Source: Weissella confusa (lineage in GTDB: Bacteria > Bacillota > Bacilli > Lactobacillales > Lactobacillaceae). Taken from it: a DNA stretch of 64,000 nt. The notes below the pieces were generated by a model. The model did not search any database and had not been told where the DNA came from. It was given only the letters and a program-made list of their open reading frames with translations. The position numbers were made by a program, and so were the translations under genes. The stretch spans positions 124,001-188,000 of the forward strand of contig JAAOED010000001.1 in assembly GCA_016466735.1 (NCBI GenBank). The letters run 5' to 3'. The number at the start of each line of letters is the position of its first letter. Within the stretch, counting starts at the first letter, position 1. Shown here in pieces: positions 33,600 to 42,722 of the stretch.

Positions 33600-33659
33600 A
33601 CGCTTTGTCAACGCGAGCATTGATATATAGCTATTTTTATGCGGTTTTTAGTTAGTGGT

Positions 33660-34182
33660 CAGTGTCGACGCGTTGCGTCGAGTGACTGGGGGCTTCTTTA
33701 GGCCCGCTAAACGAGGAGTGTCAAAATAGTGGCGGGCGGAGTCCCGACCAAGGTCGGTGCACCTTTACCCCTTGTAGCACTAAGCGGTAAAACCGCTAAG
33801 TGCTACTGCCACATATTTAGCCACTCCTCGTTCTATACGCGGGGCGCCCCCAGCCACAGCAGCCGAGATGTTCTAGTCTGTTTTAGATTCACATCTACCG
33901 GCAAATAAATGGGTGAACAGTTCAACATGCAGTATTGCGGTGGATGAAAATCGAACAAATAGAGTATTGATTGGCTGCTGTGCTTGGCCCCGCCACGCGT
34001 ATAGACACGTGCAGACCTTGACCCGCAGGTGTGGGTTCTTAGCGGGTTTCCCGCTTAGAGCCACGGGAGGTAAAGGAGCACGCGCCAACGGCGTGGACTC
34101 CGCTCCCTGCAGGTCATGGTCTGGACGTGTTAGCGTGCCCTAGAAGGGGCCAAGCACTCCGGCCGATAGGACGGACACTAAC
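33660..34182 (+). ncRNA. large structured intergenic element, copy C (about 523 bp)
   Basis: No credible gene. The ends CAGTGTC and GACACTAA pair. The left module has stems CTGGGGGC/GCCCCCAG (33686/33846), ACGAGGAGTG/CACTCCTCGT (33711/33822) and a perfect 15-bp hairpin 33774-33788/33792-33806 with an AAA loop. The core keeps CAGCCGAGATGTTCTAGTCT and CACATCTACCGG, shared with copies A and B. The right module is closed by GCTTGGCCCC/GGGGCCAAGC (33982/34146). Left and right modules are again inverted relatives (both contain CTTAGCGG...CCGCTTAG and GGTAAAGG.GCAC). Sequence of the modules differs strongly from copies A and B while the plan is the same. Confidence 0.55.
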
Positions 34183-34287
34183 ATCACACGCACACGCCAC
34201 AAACGTAATTTTCTAAGCTAGTCAAACAAAGCGCACAAAATAGGAGTAAGATATAGAATATCTCGTAACAAGAAAGAAGATTCACCT

Positions 34288-35241
34288 ATGGAAGTTAGTT
34301 TATGGATCTGGGTGGCGTTTTTTGCATTTGTCATTGTGATGCTAGCGCTTGATCTGGGTATTTTTAATAAAGAAAATACGGTACCAACATTCGAAAAGTC
34401 ATTGATGATGACAGGTATGTGGGTAGCCTTGGCATTTATTTTTGCGGGTGGTATCTGGTATTTTGCCGGAAGTGACCACGCGTTGGATTTTGTAACGGGC
34501 TACTTGCTTGAAGAATCATTAAGTGTAGATAATCTCTTTATCTTTATCCTGGTCTTTAGCTTCTTTGGTATTGAGGCGAAGTACCAACACCGCGTTTTGT
34601 TCTGGGGTGTGTTTGGAGCGTTAGTCATGCGTGTGCTCTTCATCTTAGGTGGGGCTGCGCTGCTACAACGTTTCGACTGGTTGATGTACATTTTCGGGGT
34701 CTTCCTGGTGTATACCGGATTGAAAATGCTCTTTGAAAAAGAAGCAAACCAGAACTTAGATGATAGTCGTTTGATTAAGGTGCTACGAAAAATTTTGCCG
34801 ATTAAGGATGATTACACAGAGCCACACTTCATGATTAAAGAAGATGGTCGTCATTATGTGACAAAGTTCTTGGTTGCCCTAATTTTCATCGAAGCATCCG
34901 ATTTGCTATTCGCGGTGGATTCTATTCCAGCCGTGTTGGCGGTGACGCAAGATACGTTCATCGTCGTCACATCAAATATCTTTGCGATTTTGGGATTGCG
35001 TTCATTGTATTTTGCCTTATCAAAGCTATTGCCGATGTTCCGTTATATCAAATATGCATTGGCCATTATCTTGGCGTTCATTGGTGCCAAGATGTTGATT
35101 AATGAAGGTGGTAAGATGTTCGATTGGGATTTTGAAATCTCAAATGCTTTCTCATTGATTGTAATTGTTGGATTGCTTGCGGTGGCAATCGTGTCATCAA
35201 TTATTGTCGCTCGCGTGCAAGCACGTCGCGAATTTAAATAA
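34288..35241 (+). CDS. TerC-family integral membrane protein
   Basis: A 317-residue membrane protein of the TerC family, with about eight helices. LALDLGIFNK near residue 19 and SLSVDNLFIFILVFSFF near 75 contain the conserved acidic residues that line the metal pathway, and IEASDLLFAVDSIPAVLAV near 200 is the most diagnostic segment. Such proteins are linked to manganese export or metal loading of secreted enzymes. It has its own region downstream of element C and a terminator after it. I see no yybP-ykoY-type manganese riboswitch in its leader. Confidence 0.9.
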   Translation: MEVSLWIWVAFFAFVIVMLALDLGIFNKENTVPTFEKSLMMTGMWVALAFIFAGGIWYFAGSDHALDFVTGYLLEESLSVDNLFIFILVFSFFGIEAKYQHRVLFWGVFGALVMRVLFILGGAALLQRFDWLMYIFGVFLVYTGLKMLFEKEANQNLDDSRLIKVLRKILPIKDDYTEPHFMIKEDGRHYVTKFLVALIFIEASDLLFAVDSIPAVLAVTQDTFIVVTSNIFAILGLRSLYFALSKLLPMFRYIKYALAIILAFIGAKMLINEGGKMFDWDFEISNAFSLIVIVGLLAVAIVSSIIVARVQARREFK

Positions 35242-35246
35242 TAATT

Positions 35247-35276
35247 AGCGCCATATTTTTCATATGGCGCTTTTTT
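35247..35276 (+). terminator. terminator after terC-like gene
   Basis: AGCGCCATAT pairs with ATATGGCGCT, then six T. Confidence 0.9.
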
Positions 35277-35324
35277 GCGCGGCAAGAGATGAGTACAGAG
35301 TCCGTGAAACGGTTATAATGGACC

Positions 35325-35348
35325 TGAACCTTAAATATTTAAGGTTCA
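35325..35348. promoter_or_regulatory. 24-bp perfect palindrome upstream of CiaR-like gene
   Basis: The arms TGAACCTTAAAT and ATTTAAGGTTCA are exact complements. The half-site TTTAAGGTTCA recurs at 35371 and TTTAAG again at 35392. TTTAAG direct repeats are the binding motif of streptococcal CiaR, so autoregulation by the response regulator encoded next is plausible. A TATAAT at 35314 lies just upstream. Confidence 0.6.
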
Positions 35349-35421
35349 GACAAGGCTACGCTATGTCGATTTTAAGGTTCACTAACTATTATTTAAGACA
35401 ACAGAGCGGCCGACGCTCACG

Positions 35422-35485
35422 ATTATCACAGTGGCTGGTCATGTCGGAGGTCAAAAAACTCCGACATGCTCAGTCTGCTTTATAA
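35422..35485 (-). repeat. dispersed intergenic repeat R2, copy c
   Basis: On the minus strand it begins TATAAAGCAGACTGAGCATG and ends CAGCCACTGTGATAATC, enclosing a perfect GTCGGAG...CTCCGAC-type hairpin. It lies in the leader between promoter region and the response regulator gene. Confidence 0.6.
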
Positions 35486-35529
35486 GAGATATGAATGAAA
35501 CCCATTTGGGGATATGTGAGGTTAATGAG

Positions 35530-36228
35530 ATGGCAGGGAATACAATTAAGTTGTTAGTAGTGGAAGATGATTTTGCGTTGAATGATACCGTTCGTGAAAC
35601 GATTTCTGAATTGGGTGAAGTGACGCAAGTGCATGATGGGGACGAAGGCTGGTTTGAAATTGAATCAGGTGTTTATGACGCTGTTGTGTTGGACGTGATG
35701 TTGCCAGGGCAAGATGGCTTTACAATTTTGAAGAAGGCGAAGGACATGTTCCCGAACTTGCCAATTCTAATGTTGACGGCCAAGGGTGAACTATCAGATA
35801 AGATGCAAGGTTTTAACTTGGGCGCGGATGAATATATTACTAAGCCGTTCTACAAGGAAGAATTACTGGCACGCTTGAAGACGTTGTTGCGTCACACGGG
35901 TGTGCTTGGTCAAGATGGTGCCCTCGAAGTCGGAAACGTACAAGTGTTTATTGATCAACACCGCGTTTTGGTTAACGACCAAGAAGTGAATTTGCAAGGT
36001 CGTGAGTTTGGTTTGCTGGTCTACTTGATGCAACACGTGGGGCAAATTGTCACGAAGGATCAAATTTTTGACCGCCTTTGGGGCTTTGACTCTGATACGT
36101 CTTTGACGGTTGTCGAAGTATATATGTCAAACCTTCGTAAGAACTTGCGTAATGCGGATGCGCAAGTCACGATTAAAACGTTGCGTAATGTGGGCTATAC
36201 GCTAAACGCAGCGCTACCGGAAGACTGA
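35530..36228 (+). CDS. OmpR-family response regulator, CiaR-like
   Basis: A 232-residue regulator; the ATG at 35530 (MAGNTIKLLVVEDD) follows GAGGT. The receiver domain has the acidic pocket VVEDD and phospho-acceptor D55 in VVLDVMLPG, with KPFYKEE after it. The C-terminal winged helix ends in GFDSDTSLTVVEVYMSNLRK and TLRNVGYTL, which from memory closely resemble streptococcal CiaR. Its kinase gene follows after 4 bp. TTTAAG motifs and a perfect palindrome upstream suggest autoregulation. The system probably responds to cell-envelope stress. Confidence 0.85.
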   Translation: MAGNTIKLLVVEDDFALNDTVRETISELGEVTQVHDGDEGWFEIESGVYDAVVLDVMLPGQDGFTILKKAKDMFPNLPILMLTAKGELSDKMQGFNLGADEYITKPFYKEELLARLKTLLRHTGVLGQDGALEVGNVQVFIDQHRVLVNDQEVNLQGREFGLLVYLMQHVGQIVTKDQIFDRLWGFDSDTSLTVVEVYMSNLRKNLRNADAQVTIKTLRNVGYTLNAALPED

Positions 36229-36232
36229 TTTT

Positions 36233-37480
36233 ATGGTAGAAAAGAACAAACTACGCTGGGATGAACGGTTAGAAATACGTGTCCGGGCGTTTTTTGCCAA
36301 AATTAAGTTACCTAAGTGGCTGCAGAGGATCCGCGCTTCGTTGCCACAACAAGTTAAGATGACCATCTTGATGGCTGTTGGTTTCACGATGGTCTTTTCA
36401 TTGATTGGTGTGTTTACGGTCGGTCAATTTAGGAATGTGATGTATGGCACAGCGGAAAGGCGTGTCGCTCAGGCTTTTGATTCGCGCTCAAATCAGTATG
36501 ACCAGCCAACGATGCAAAACTCGCAGATTACAGATTATGTGGCTACGTTTAAGGATTCACTGAATATCAAACATGAAAATAAGGTGTATCTTAAGTCATA
36601 CCGTGGTAGCTGGTATTTCTTTAATCGTCAGGGTGATCAACTGGCGTTTGTGGATGTCACGACGGAACATGAAATTGTGGATCAGTTCCAGAATAGTTTG
36701 GTCTGGATTTTCGCGTTATCTGAAATTGCGCTGTTGTTGATGGCGGTTGCGTTGACGCGCGCCAATATGCGTCCGATTATGCGTGCGTGGTCGCAACAAC
36801 GAACGTTCGTGGCTGATGCAGCGCACGAATTTAAGACGCCGATGACGGTTATTCAAAATAACTTGGAACGTATGTTGGAACGTCCGAATGATACGGTGAT
36901 GGACCAAGTCGAAAACGTTGCGAATGCGTTGACTGAAGTGCGTCACTTGAATAATTTGACGGGTGATTTGCTGACCCTATCACAGGCCGATGCTGATGTG
37001 CCGCTGTTTGCGTTTGCTGACATGGATTTGGCAAAGGTGGCCCGTGAAGTTGGTGATATTTTCGAATTCACGGCTGAAGAAAAGGGGCAAACACTACGAG
37101 TTGATGTGCCTGAGACATTGCCGATTGTCGGAGATGCCCAACGTTTGCGTCAATTGTTGGTTATTTTGACGGATAATGCCCAGAAGTACGCTGGTGAGGG
37201 GGCCGACGTGACGATTTCTGCGACTCAGACTAACAACAACATAAAGTTGCAGGTTTCTGACACCGGTAAGGGTGTGCCGGATGCTGATAAACAGCGTTTG
37301 TTTGATCGCTTTTATCGTGTTGATAAGGCGCGTTCGCGTTCAACGGGTGGTCACGGTTTGGGGCTTGCGATTGCCAAGTGGGTGGTCCAAGGTCACCGTG
37401 GTACCATTGAAGTGTTGGACAATCAACCGCACGGTACTATCTTCAGTATGACGTTGCCGAAGAATCAAAAAATTAAATAG
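36233..37480 (+). CDS. sensor histidine kinase, CiaH-like
   Basis: A 415-residue kinase. Two membrane helices (about residues 43-65 and 155-176) flank an extracytoplasmic domain of roughly 85 residues. FVADAAHEFKTPMTVIQNN places the phosphorylated His at 198. The ATPase domain shows LTDNAQKYAGEG (N box), DTGKGVP (G1), DRFYRVDKARS (F box) and GGHGLGLAIAKW (G2). It starts 4 bp after the regulator gene and so belongs to the same operon. The signal is not predictable. Confidence 0.9.
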   Translation: MVEKNKLRWDERLEIRVRAFFAKIKLPKWLQRIRASLPQQVKMTILMAVGFTMVFSLIGVFTVGQFRNVMYGTAERRVAQAFDSRSNQYDQPTMQNSQITDYVATFKDSLNIKHENKVYLKSYRGSWYFFNRQGDQLAFVDVTTEHEIVDQFQNSLVWIFALSEIALLLMAVALTRANMRPIMRAWSQQRTFVADAAHEFKTPMTVIQNNLERMLERPNDTVMDQVENVANALTEVRHLNNLTGDLLTLSQADADVPLFAFADMDLAKVAREVGDIFEFTAEEKGQTLRVDVPETLPIVGDAQRLRQLLVILTDNAQKYAGEGADVTISATQTNNNIKLQVSDTGKGVPDADKQRLFDRFYRVDKARSRSTGGHGLGLAIAKWVVQGHRGTIEVLDNQPHGTIFSMTLPKNQKIK

Positions 37481-37486
37481 TCAATT

Positions 37487-37523
37487 GCGATGCTACTGAG
37501 GTTAAGGTGGCATCGCTTTTTTT
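37487..37523 (+). terminator. terminator after histidine kinase gene
   Basis: GCGATGC pairs with GGCATCGC (loop about 15 nt), followed by seven T. Confidence 0.85.
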
Positions 37524-37533
37524 AGCGAACCTT

Positions 37534-37547
37534 TGAAAGCGCTCTCT
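37534..37547 (+). promoter_or_regulatory. cre-like site upstream of GH8 gene
   Basis: TGAAAGCGCTCTCT matches the CcpA operator consensus except at the last position. It lies about 78 bp before the GH8 start. Confidence 0.65.
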
Positions 37548-37624
37548 TTTCTTGTTTAAGCCACATTTCGGTCATACTCGGACCGTATATTCATCTGTGG
37601 TAATAAAGAAAACGGAGAAACAAA

Positions 37625-38791
37625 ATGAGTAAGTTTACTGACTTTGGTTATACACAAGCGCAAATTGACGAAAAGTTCCAACAAGTGTTGGATACGATTT
37701 TTACAAATGAAGAAACTAAGTTCTACTATGACAACGGTGATGGTACAGCGTACTTTACTGATACTGGTAACGATGATGTGCGTACTGAGGGAATGTCATA
37801 CGGCATGATGATTGCCTTGCAACTTGATGACCAAGCAATGTTCAACAAGTTTTGGGCATGGGTGAACAAGTACATGTTGATTACGGATGGCCCAATGCAC
37901 GGCTTCTTCAAGTGGTCAGCCCAACGTTCAGGTGTTTCTAACGCTGAAGGTTCTGCCCCAGACGGTGAAGAATTCTTTGCGGCCGCTTTGTTGATGGCTG
38001 CTAACCGTTGGGGTGACGGCGAAGGCATCTTTAACTACACGGCCGAGGCGAAGTCTTTGTTGCACGAGATGGTGCACAAGGATGAAGAAGAAGGTGGTCG
38101 TGGTATGTTCGATCCTGAGACGACTTACATTCGTTTCGTCGCAGAAATGGATATTTCAGATCCGTCATATCACTTGCCGCACTTCTACGAGGTGTACGCG
38201 CAATACGGTAATGAAGAAGACCGTGCGTTCTTTGAGCGCGCAGCTGATGCATCACGCGAATACTTGAAGAAGGCGATGAACCCAGAAACGGGGATGTCAG
38301 CGGAATATGCGAACTACGATGGTACGCCAAATGACTTCCGTGGCCACGGATCATTCTTCTCAGATGCATACCGTACGGCTGCGAACGTTGGTTTGGATGC
38401 TGCGTGGACTGGCAAGGTTGATGCCGAATTGACTGACCGTGTCGTTAAGTTGCAAGAATTCTACAAGGGTCAAATTGAACAAGAAAACATCCCGGTTTAT
38501 TGGATTGATGGCACGATTGTTGGCGACAAGGAGACCGAAGATGGTCAAAGCTTGTTGTATGTGAAGCACCCGGTTGCCTTGAAGGCGGGGATGGCGCAAT
38601 CAACACTAGTAACGCCAAACAACGAGTTGTCAAAGTATTACGTGGATCTATTCTGGAACATGCCAATGCGTGACGGTGTCTACCGTTACTACGACAACTT
38701 GCTATACCTATTTGCTTTCATGTCTTTGGCGGGTATGTATAACAAGTACGACAAGCAAGTGTCTGCTGACCGTGTGTTAGTAACTAATTAA
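37625..38791 (+). CDS. GH8 reducing-end xylose-releasing exo-oligoxylanase
   Basis: A 388-residue cytoplasmic glycoside hydrolase without signal peptide. TEGMSYGMM (E55) carries the family 8 proton donor. APDGEEFFAAAL (D113) and GHGSFFSDAYR (D247) carry further catalytic and xylose-binding acids. The length and lack of a signal match the Rex type, which removes xylose from the reducing end of short xylo-oligosaccharides after uptake. The neighbouring XylP-like transporter and alpha-xylosidase support that role. A near-consensus cre suggests glucose repression. The ribosome site is weak (GGAGA). Confidence 0.85.
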   Translation: MSKFTDFGYTQAQIDEKFQQVLDTIFTNEETKFYYDNGDGTAYFTDTGNDDVRTEGMSYGMMIALQLDDQAMFNKFWAWVNKYMLITDGPMHGFFKWSAQRSGVSNAEGSAPDGEEFFAAALLMAANRWGDGEGIFNYTAEAKSLLHEMVHKDEEEGGRGMFDPETTYIRFVAEMDISDPSYHLPHFYEVYAQYGNEEDRAFFERAADASREYLKKAMNPETGMSAEYANYDGTPNDFRGHGSFFSDAYRTAANVGLDAAWTGKVDAELTDRVVKLQEFYKGQIEQENIPVYWIDGTIVGDKETEDGQSLLYVKHPVALKAGMAQSTLVTPNNELSKYYVDLFWNMPMRDGVYRYYDNLLYLFAFMSLAGMYNKYDKQVSADRVLVTN

Positions 38792-38942
38792 TAGCGGTGA
38801 TAGTCAACCTGCAAAGGTTGGCTATTTTTTTGTAAATGTCAAACAATTGCACTTGCAAATTAGGTGGCGATTTTGACTTTTTGACCGGATAAATACGACC
38901 TCCGGCAAAAGACCCCTTGTAGATTAAAATCATTCCCTGTAT

Positions 38943-38995
38943 TCTCAAACACGTGGTAATGAAACCGTTTACAGAAAACGTTTGCATTACAAGAA
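38943..38995 (+). promoter_or_regulatory. cre and larger dyad before xylP-like gene
   Basis: TGAAACCGTTTACA (38960-38973) matches the cre consensus fully. It forms the left arm of a wider inverted repeat: GTAATGAAACCGTTT and AAACGTTTGCATTAC match in 13 of 15 positions. The second arm is another cre-like/LacI-type half. Dual control by CcpA and a LacI-family or the local AraC regulator is possible. Confidence 0.75.
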
Positions 38996-39035
38996 TTCTT
39001 AAGGTAGTCACCATGAACAACGGAGGGTAATAGTC

Positions 39036-40454
39036 ATGGAACAAAAGATGCCGAATCAAGTGGGGTGGGGCGAACGTGTCTCATACGCCATGTCGGACTT
39101 TGGGTGTAACACAATTTTTCAAATCGTAGGAACGTACTTCTTGGTTTTCTGTACTGACACTTTGGGTGTTGCAGCAGCAGCCGTTACAGGACTTTTCGCG
39201 ATTACAGCAATTATTGATTCAATCGATGGGGTGATTTGGGGACAATTCATCGACCGTACACATACCAAGTGGGGAAAGTCACGTCCTTACTGGTTGTGGT
39301 TCGCAATTCCATTTGCCATCTTCTGTGTGATGGCCTTTACGGCGCCGCCACTATCAGAAACTGGTAAGGTCGTTTGGATTTACATCGCCTACATCGGCGC
39401 TAAGATTTTGTACTCAGGAATTAACATTCCGGTTACATCAATCTTGCCAGCGTTGACTTCAAATCCACAAGAGCGTGTGACGTTGTCAACGATTCGTCAA
39501 TTCTTCGGAAACATGGGCGCAGCCATTTTCTTGCCATTGACGTTGCCAGCTGTTGGTATTATCGCTGGTATTTTTGATAAGGGTGCTAAGGATCCATCAA
39601 CATCAGCAACCGGTTGGTTTATCTGGGCTGTTATCTTGGGTATTATCACGGCAGCCTGCTTGTTGGTTGCTTTCGCCGGAACTCGTGAGCGAGTGGTCAC
39701 AAAGGACTCTAACCGTTCAATTCCAATGCGCGAATCAGTGAAGGCCTTGAAGGGTAACTACCCATGGGTCATCATCATTTTCATTAACTTTATCTACTGG
39801 GGCGGATTTGCTGTTCGTTCAAGTTCATTGCCTTACTACTTCAAGTACGTTTTGCACAACGAAGCGTTGGGAAGTTTGGTCTTGGCCGGAACGGTTATCA
39901 CGTTGGCCTCAACAGCAATGGTGCCATTCGTTGCCCGTCGCTTGGGTAAGCGAAACACAATGTTGCTAGGAATGGTCGGAACGGCTTTGTCACAATTGGT
40001 ACTTTACCTTGCGGACATCATGAACGGAAACGTTGCCATTATCTTGACTGGTATTGTCTTGTACTTCATCAGCTACGGTTTGACGGGTGCTTTGATCGCC
40101 GTTATGTTGTCAGACGCCGTTGATTTCGGTGAGTGGAAGAACGGTGTGCGTGCCGAAGGGTTCGTAACATCATTTAGTTCATTCTCAGCCAAGTTGGGTA
40201 TGGGAATCGGTGGTATGGTCTTGGCCGCCGTTTTGGCAGCTGGTGGTTATGCTGCTTCAGCTGACGGTACGCAGACCGCATCAGCATTGGACGCTATTCG
40301 TATGGGATTCATCTGGATTCCATTTATCGGTTACGCTGCCTCAGCAATCGCCTTGTTGTTCAACAACATCGACAAGCTTGAGCCACAAATGGTCGCAGAT
40401 TTGACGGCTAAGCACGAACGTGAAGCTGCTGCAGTTGCAGAAGCTGAAGCCTAA
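39036..40454 (+). CDS. xylP: GPH-family cation/pentoside symporter (XylP-like)
   Basis: A 472-residue transporter of the glycoside-pentoside-hexuronide:cation family with about 12 helices. The opening GWGERVSYAMSDFGCNTIFQ and DRTHTKWGKSRPYWLW near residue 70 are family signatures. It is followed by an alpha-xylosidase gene 42 bp later, the same order as xylPQ of Lactobacillus pentosus. This suggests uptake of isoprimeverose or xylo-oligosaccharides. ACGGAGGG precedes the ATG and a cre/dyad lies upstream. No PTS-type regulatory domain is fused at the C-terminus. Confidence 0.85.
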   Translation: MEQKMPNQVGWGERVSYAMSDFGCNTIFQIVGTYFLVFCTDTLGVAAAAVTGLFAITAIIDSIDGVIWGQFIDRTHTKWGKSRPYWLWFAIPFAIFCVMAFTAPPLSETGKVVWIYIAYIGAKILYSGINIPVTSILPALTSNPQERVTLSTIRQFFGNMGAAIFLPLTLPAVGIIAGIFDKGAKDPSTSATGWFIWAVILGIITAACLLVAFAGTRERVVTKDSNRSIPMRESVKALKGNYPWVIIIFINFIYWGGFAVRSSSLPYYFKYVLHNEALGSLVLAGTVITLASTAMVPFVARRLGKRNTMLLGMVGTALSQLVLYLADIMNGNVAIILTGIVLYFISYGLTGALIAVMLSDAVDFGEWKNGVRAEGFVTSFSSFSAKLGMGIGGMVLAAVLAAGGYAASADGTQTASALDAIRMGFIWIPFIGYAASAIALLFNNIDKLEPQMVADLTAKHEREAAAVAEAEA

Positions 40455-40496
40455 GCAGATAGGCATTTCAAACATAATTAAACGGGGAATAAAAAC

Positions 40497-42614
40497 ATGA
40501 AGTTTACTAATGGATACTGGCTAAACCGTGATGAGTACATTGTTAACTCACCATTGGAAGCCTTTGACGCAATGGTCGTAGATAAGGATGATGACAACTA
40601 CGCAAGTGATGCCTTGCGCGTTTACTCAGCCTACCACCGTATCAACTCTCGCAGTGACATGTTGGATGTCGGTGCAACGACGATGACGGTGTTCTCACCA
40701 GCTGAAGATGTTATCGGTGTCGAGTTGAAGCACTTCGATCGCGATGACAAGAATCCACTATACGAGTTGCAAAACAATAACGTAACGCCAACGATTGAAA
40801 TCGCAGATTCTGTTGCAACGTTGACGAGTGGTGATTTGCAATTGGCTGTCTCAATGCACGACAAGTTCAACATCGATTTCAACTACAAGGGTAAGCGCAT
40901 TACGGGTTCTGAATACAAGGCTCAAGCGTCAATCGATGATTTGTCAGGTAAGCAATTGGGTCAAGTGATGCACGCCAACACGGTTACTGGTGCGCAAAAC
41001 TTGGGACCACAAGGATCTGTTACAGCAACTGATCACTTTATGCGTGAGCAATTGAGCCTATTGCCAGGTACGAATGTTTACGGATTCGGTGAGCGTTTTG
41101 GGGCCTTCGTGAAGAACGGCCAAAGCATCGACACTATCAACATGGATGGTGGTACTGGTTCAGAACAAAGCTACAAGTCAATTCCGTTCTACATGACGGG
41201 TAAGGCTGGTGTTTACTACGGTGTATTCGTTAACGAAAGCCAACCAACAAGCTTTGAAGTCGGCAGCGAAGTGGTTGATCGTGTCAGCTTCTCAACGCGT
41301 GGCGAGTCATTGGAGTACTACGTGATTGCAGGTGACTCACCAAAGTCAGTGATTTCAAAGTACAACAAGTTGACGGGTGGTTCTGTTTTGCCACCAGAAT
41401 GGACGTTTGGATTGTGGCTATCAACGTCATTTACGACGGACTACTCAGAAGAAACGGTTATGAGTTTCATCGACGGTATGTTCGAACGTGATATTCCAGT
41501 TTCAGTATTCCACTTCGATTGCTTCTGGATGAAGGGCTTCGAGTGGTCAAACATGGAATGGGATAAGGAACAATTCCCAGATCCAGTTGGTTTGTTGAAG
41601 CGTTTGCACGACAAGGGCTTGAAGGTCTGCGTTTGGATTAACCCATACATTTCACAAAAGTCACCACTCTTCAAGATTGGTAAGGAAAAGGGTTACTTCA
41701 TCAAGCACACTGACGGCAGTGTTTGGCAATGGGACTTGTGGCAACCAGGTAACGCCGTGGTTGACTTCACGAACCCAGAAGCCCGCGCTTGGTACCAAGG
41801 TTTGTTGAAGAACTTGTTGGACATGGGCGTTGACTGCTTCAAGACGGACTTTGGTGAGCGTATCCCAATGCACGACGCTGTATTCTTTAACGGCGGCAAC
41901 CCTGAAGGTGAGCACAACTACTACACGCACCGTTACAACGACGCTGTGTTTGAGTTGTTGCAACAAGAAAAGGGTGAAGACGAAGCGGTTGTCTTTGCTC
42001 GCTCTGGTACGGTCGGCGGTCAACAATACCCAGTTCACTGGGGTGGTGACAACTTGAGCCAATTCCACTCAATGGCTGACAGTCTTCGTGGTGGTTTGAG
42101 CTTGATGTCATCAGGTTACACATTCTGGAGTCACGATATTGGTGGTTTCGAAGAGAATGCGAGCCCATCAATCTACAAGCGTTGGACGCAATTCGGTTTG
42201 CTTTCAAGTCACTCACGTTACCACGGTAACATCGAGTACCGTGTGCCTTGGTTGTTTGACGAAGAAGCCGTTGACGTAACGCGTAAGTTCACGCAATTGA
42301 AGTTGGAGATGATGCCATACATCTACGGACAAGCCAAGGAATCAGTTGAAGCTGGTATCCCATTGATGCGTCCAATGTACTTGGAGTTCCCTGAAGATCA
42401 AAATACGGCAACGTTGGATCGTCAATACATGCTTGGTAGCGACGTTTTGGTGGCACCTGTTATGACTGAAGAAGGGGATGTTGATTACTACTTGCCAGCT
42501 GGTAAGTGGGAGCACATCTTGGATGGTCGCGTCGTTGAAGTGACTGAAAACGGTCGCTGGATGACTGAAAACTACGACTTCATGAGCTTGCCTTTGTGGA
42601 AGAAGATTGGCTAG
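40497..42614 (+). CDS. xylQ: alpha-xylosidase, glycoside hydrolase family 31
   Basis: A 705-residue cytoplasmic GH31 enzyme. FKTDFGERIP at about 448-457 carries the nucleophile D451, in the same setting as the YicI-type alpha-xylosidases. HWGGDN with D518 is the likely acid/base. GFGERFGAF near 196-204 and HFDCFWMKGFEW are further family marks. It releases alpha-linked xylose from isoprimeverose or related oligosaccharides. ACGGGGAA precedes the ATG. It is cotranscribed with the XylP-like symporter and is followed by an AraC-family regulator. Confidence 0.92.
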   Translation: MKFTNGYWLNRDEYIVNSPLEAFDAMVVDKDDDNYASDALRVYSAYHRINSRSDMLDVGATTMTVFSPAEDVIGVELKHFDRDDKNPLYELQNNNVTPTIEIADSVATLTSGDLQLAVSMHDKFNIDFNYKGKRITGSEYKAQASIDDLSGKQLGQVMHANTVTGAQNLGPQGSVTATDHFMREQLSLLPGTNVYGFGERFGAFVKNGQSIDTINMDGGTGSEQSYKSIPFYMTGKAGVYYGVFVNESQPTSFEVGSEVVDRVSFSTRGESLEYYVIAGDSPKSVISKYNKLTGGSVLPPEWTFGLWLSTSFTTDYSEETVMSFIDGMFERDIPVSVFHFDCFWMKGFEWSNMEWDKEQFPDPVGLLKRLHDKGLKVCVWINPYISQKSPLFKIGKEKGYFIKHTDGSVWQWDLWQPGNAVVDFTNPEARAWYQGLLKNLLDMGVDCFKTDFGERIPMHDAVFFNGGNPEGEHNYYTHRYNDAVFELLQQEKGEDEAVVFARSGTVGGQQYPVHWGGDNLSQFHSMADSLRGGLSLMSSGYTFWSHDIGGFEENASPSIYKRWTQFGLLSSHSRYHGNIEYRVPWLFDEEAVDVTRKFTQLKLEMMPYIYGQAKESVEAGIPLMRPMYLEFPEDQNTATLDRQYMLGSDVLVAPVMTEEGDVDYYLPAGKWEHILDGRVVEVTENGRWMTENYDFMSLPLWKKIG

Positions 42615-42645
42615 ACCTGACAGAAAGTCAGCGCCCCGAGTTAAT

Positions 42646-42673
42646 TGAGAATGTGATAAACTGAACTTATAGA
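42646..42673 (+). promoter_or_regulatory. predicted promoter of AraC-family gene
   Basis: TTGAGA (42646-42651), 16-bp spacer, TATAGA (42668-42673). It suggests independent expression of the regulator. Confidence 0.5.
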
Positions 42674-42722
42674 TTTCGCGGAGCCGATGGGGGTCGGTGC
42701 GTAAACTTTAAGGGGTTCAGTG

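Noticed and set aside
33873-34143. Frames of 71-76 codons inside element C
   Set aside because: Same reason: GC-rich stems, no ribosome site, no conservation with the other copies.
33400-34287. Manganese (yybP-ykoY) riboswitch upstream of the TerC-family gene
   Set aside because: The conserved loop words of that riboswitch are absent, the candidate RNA ends in a terminator about 690 bp upstream, and element C lies between.
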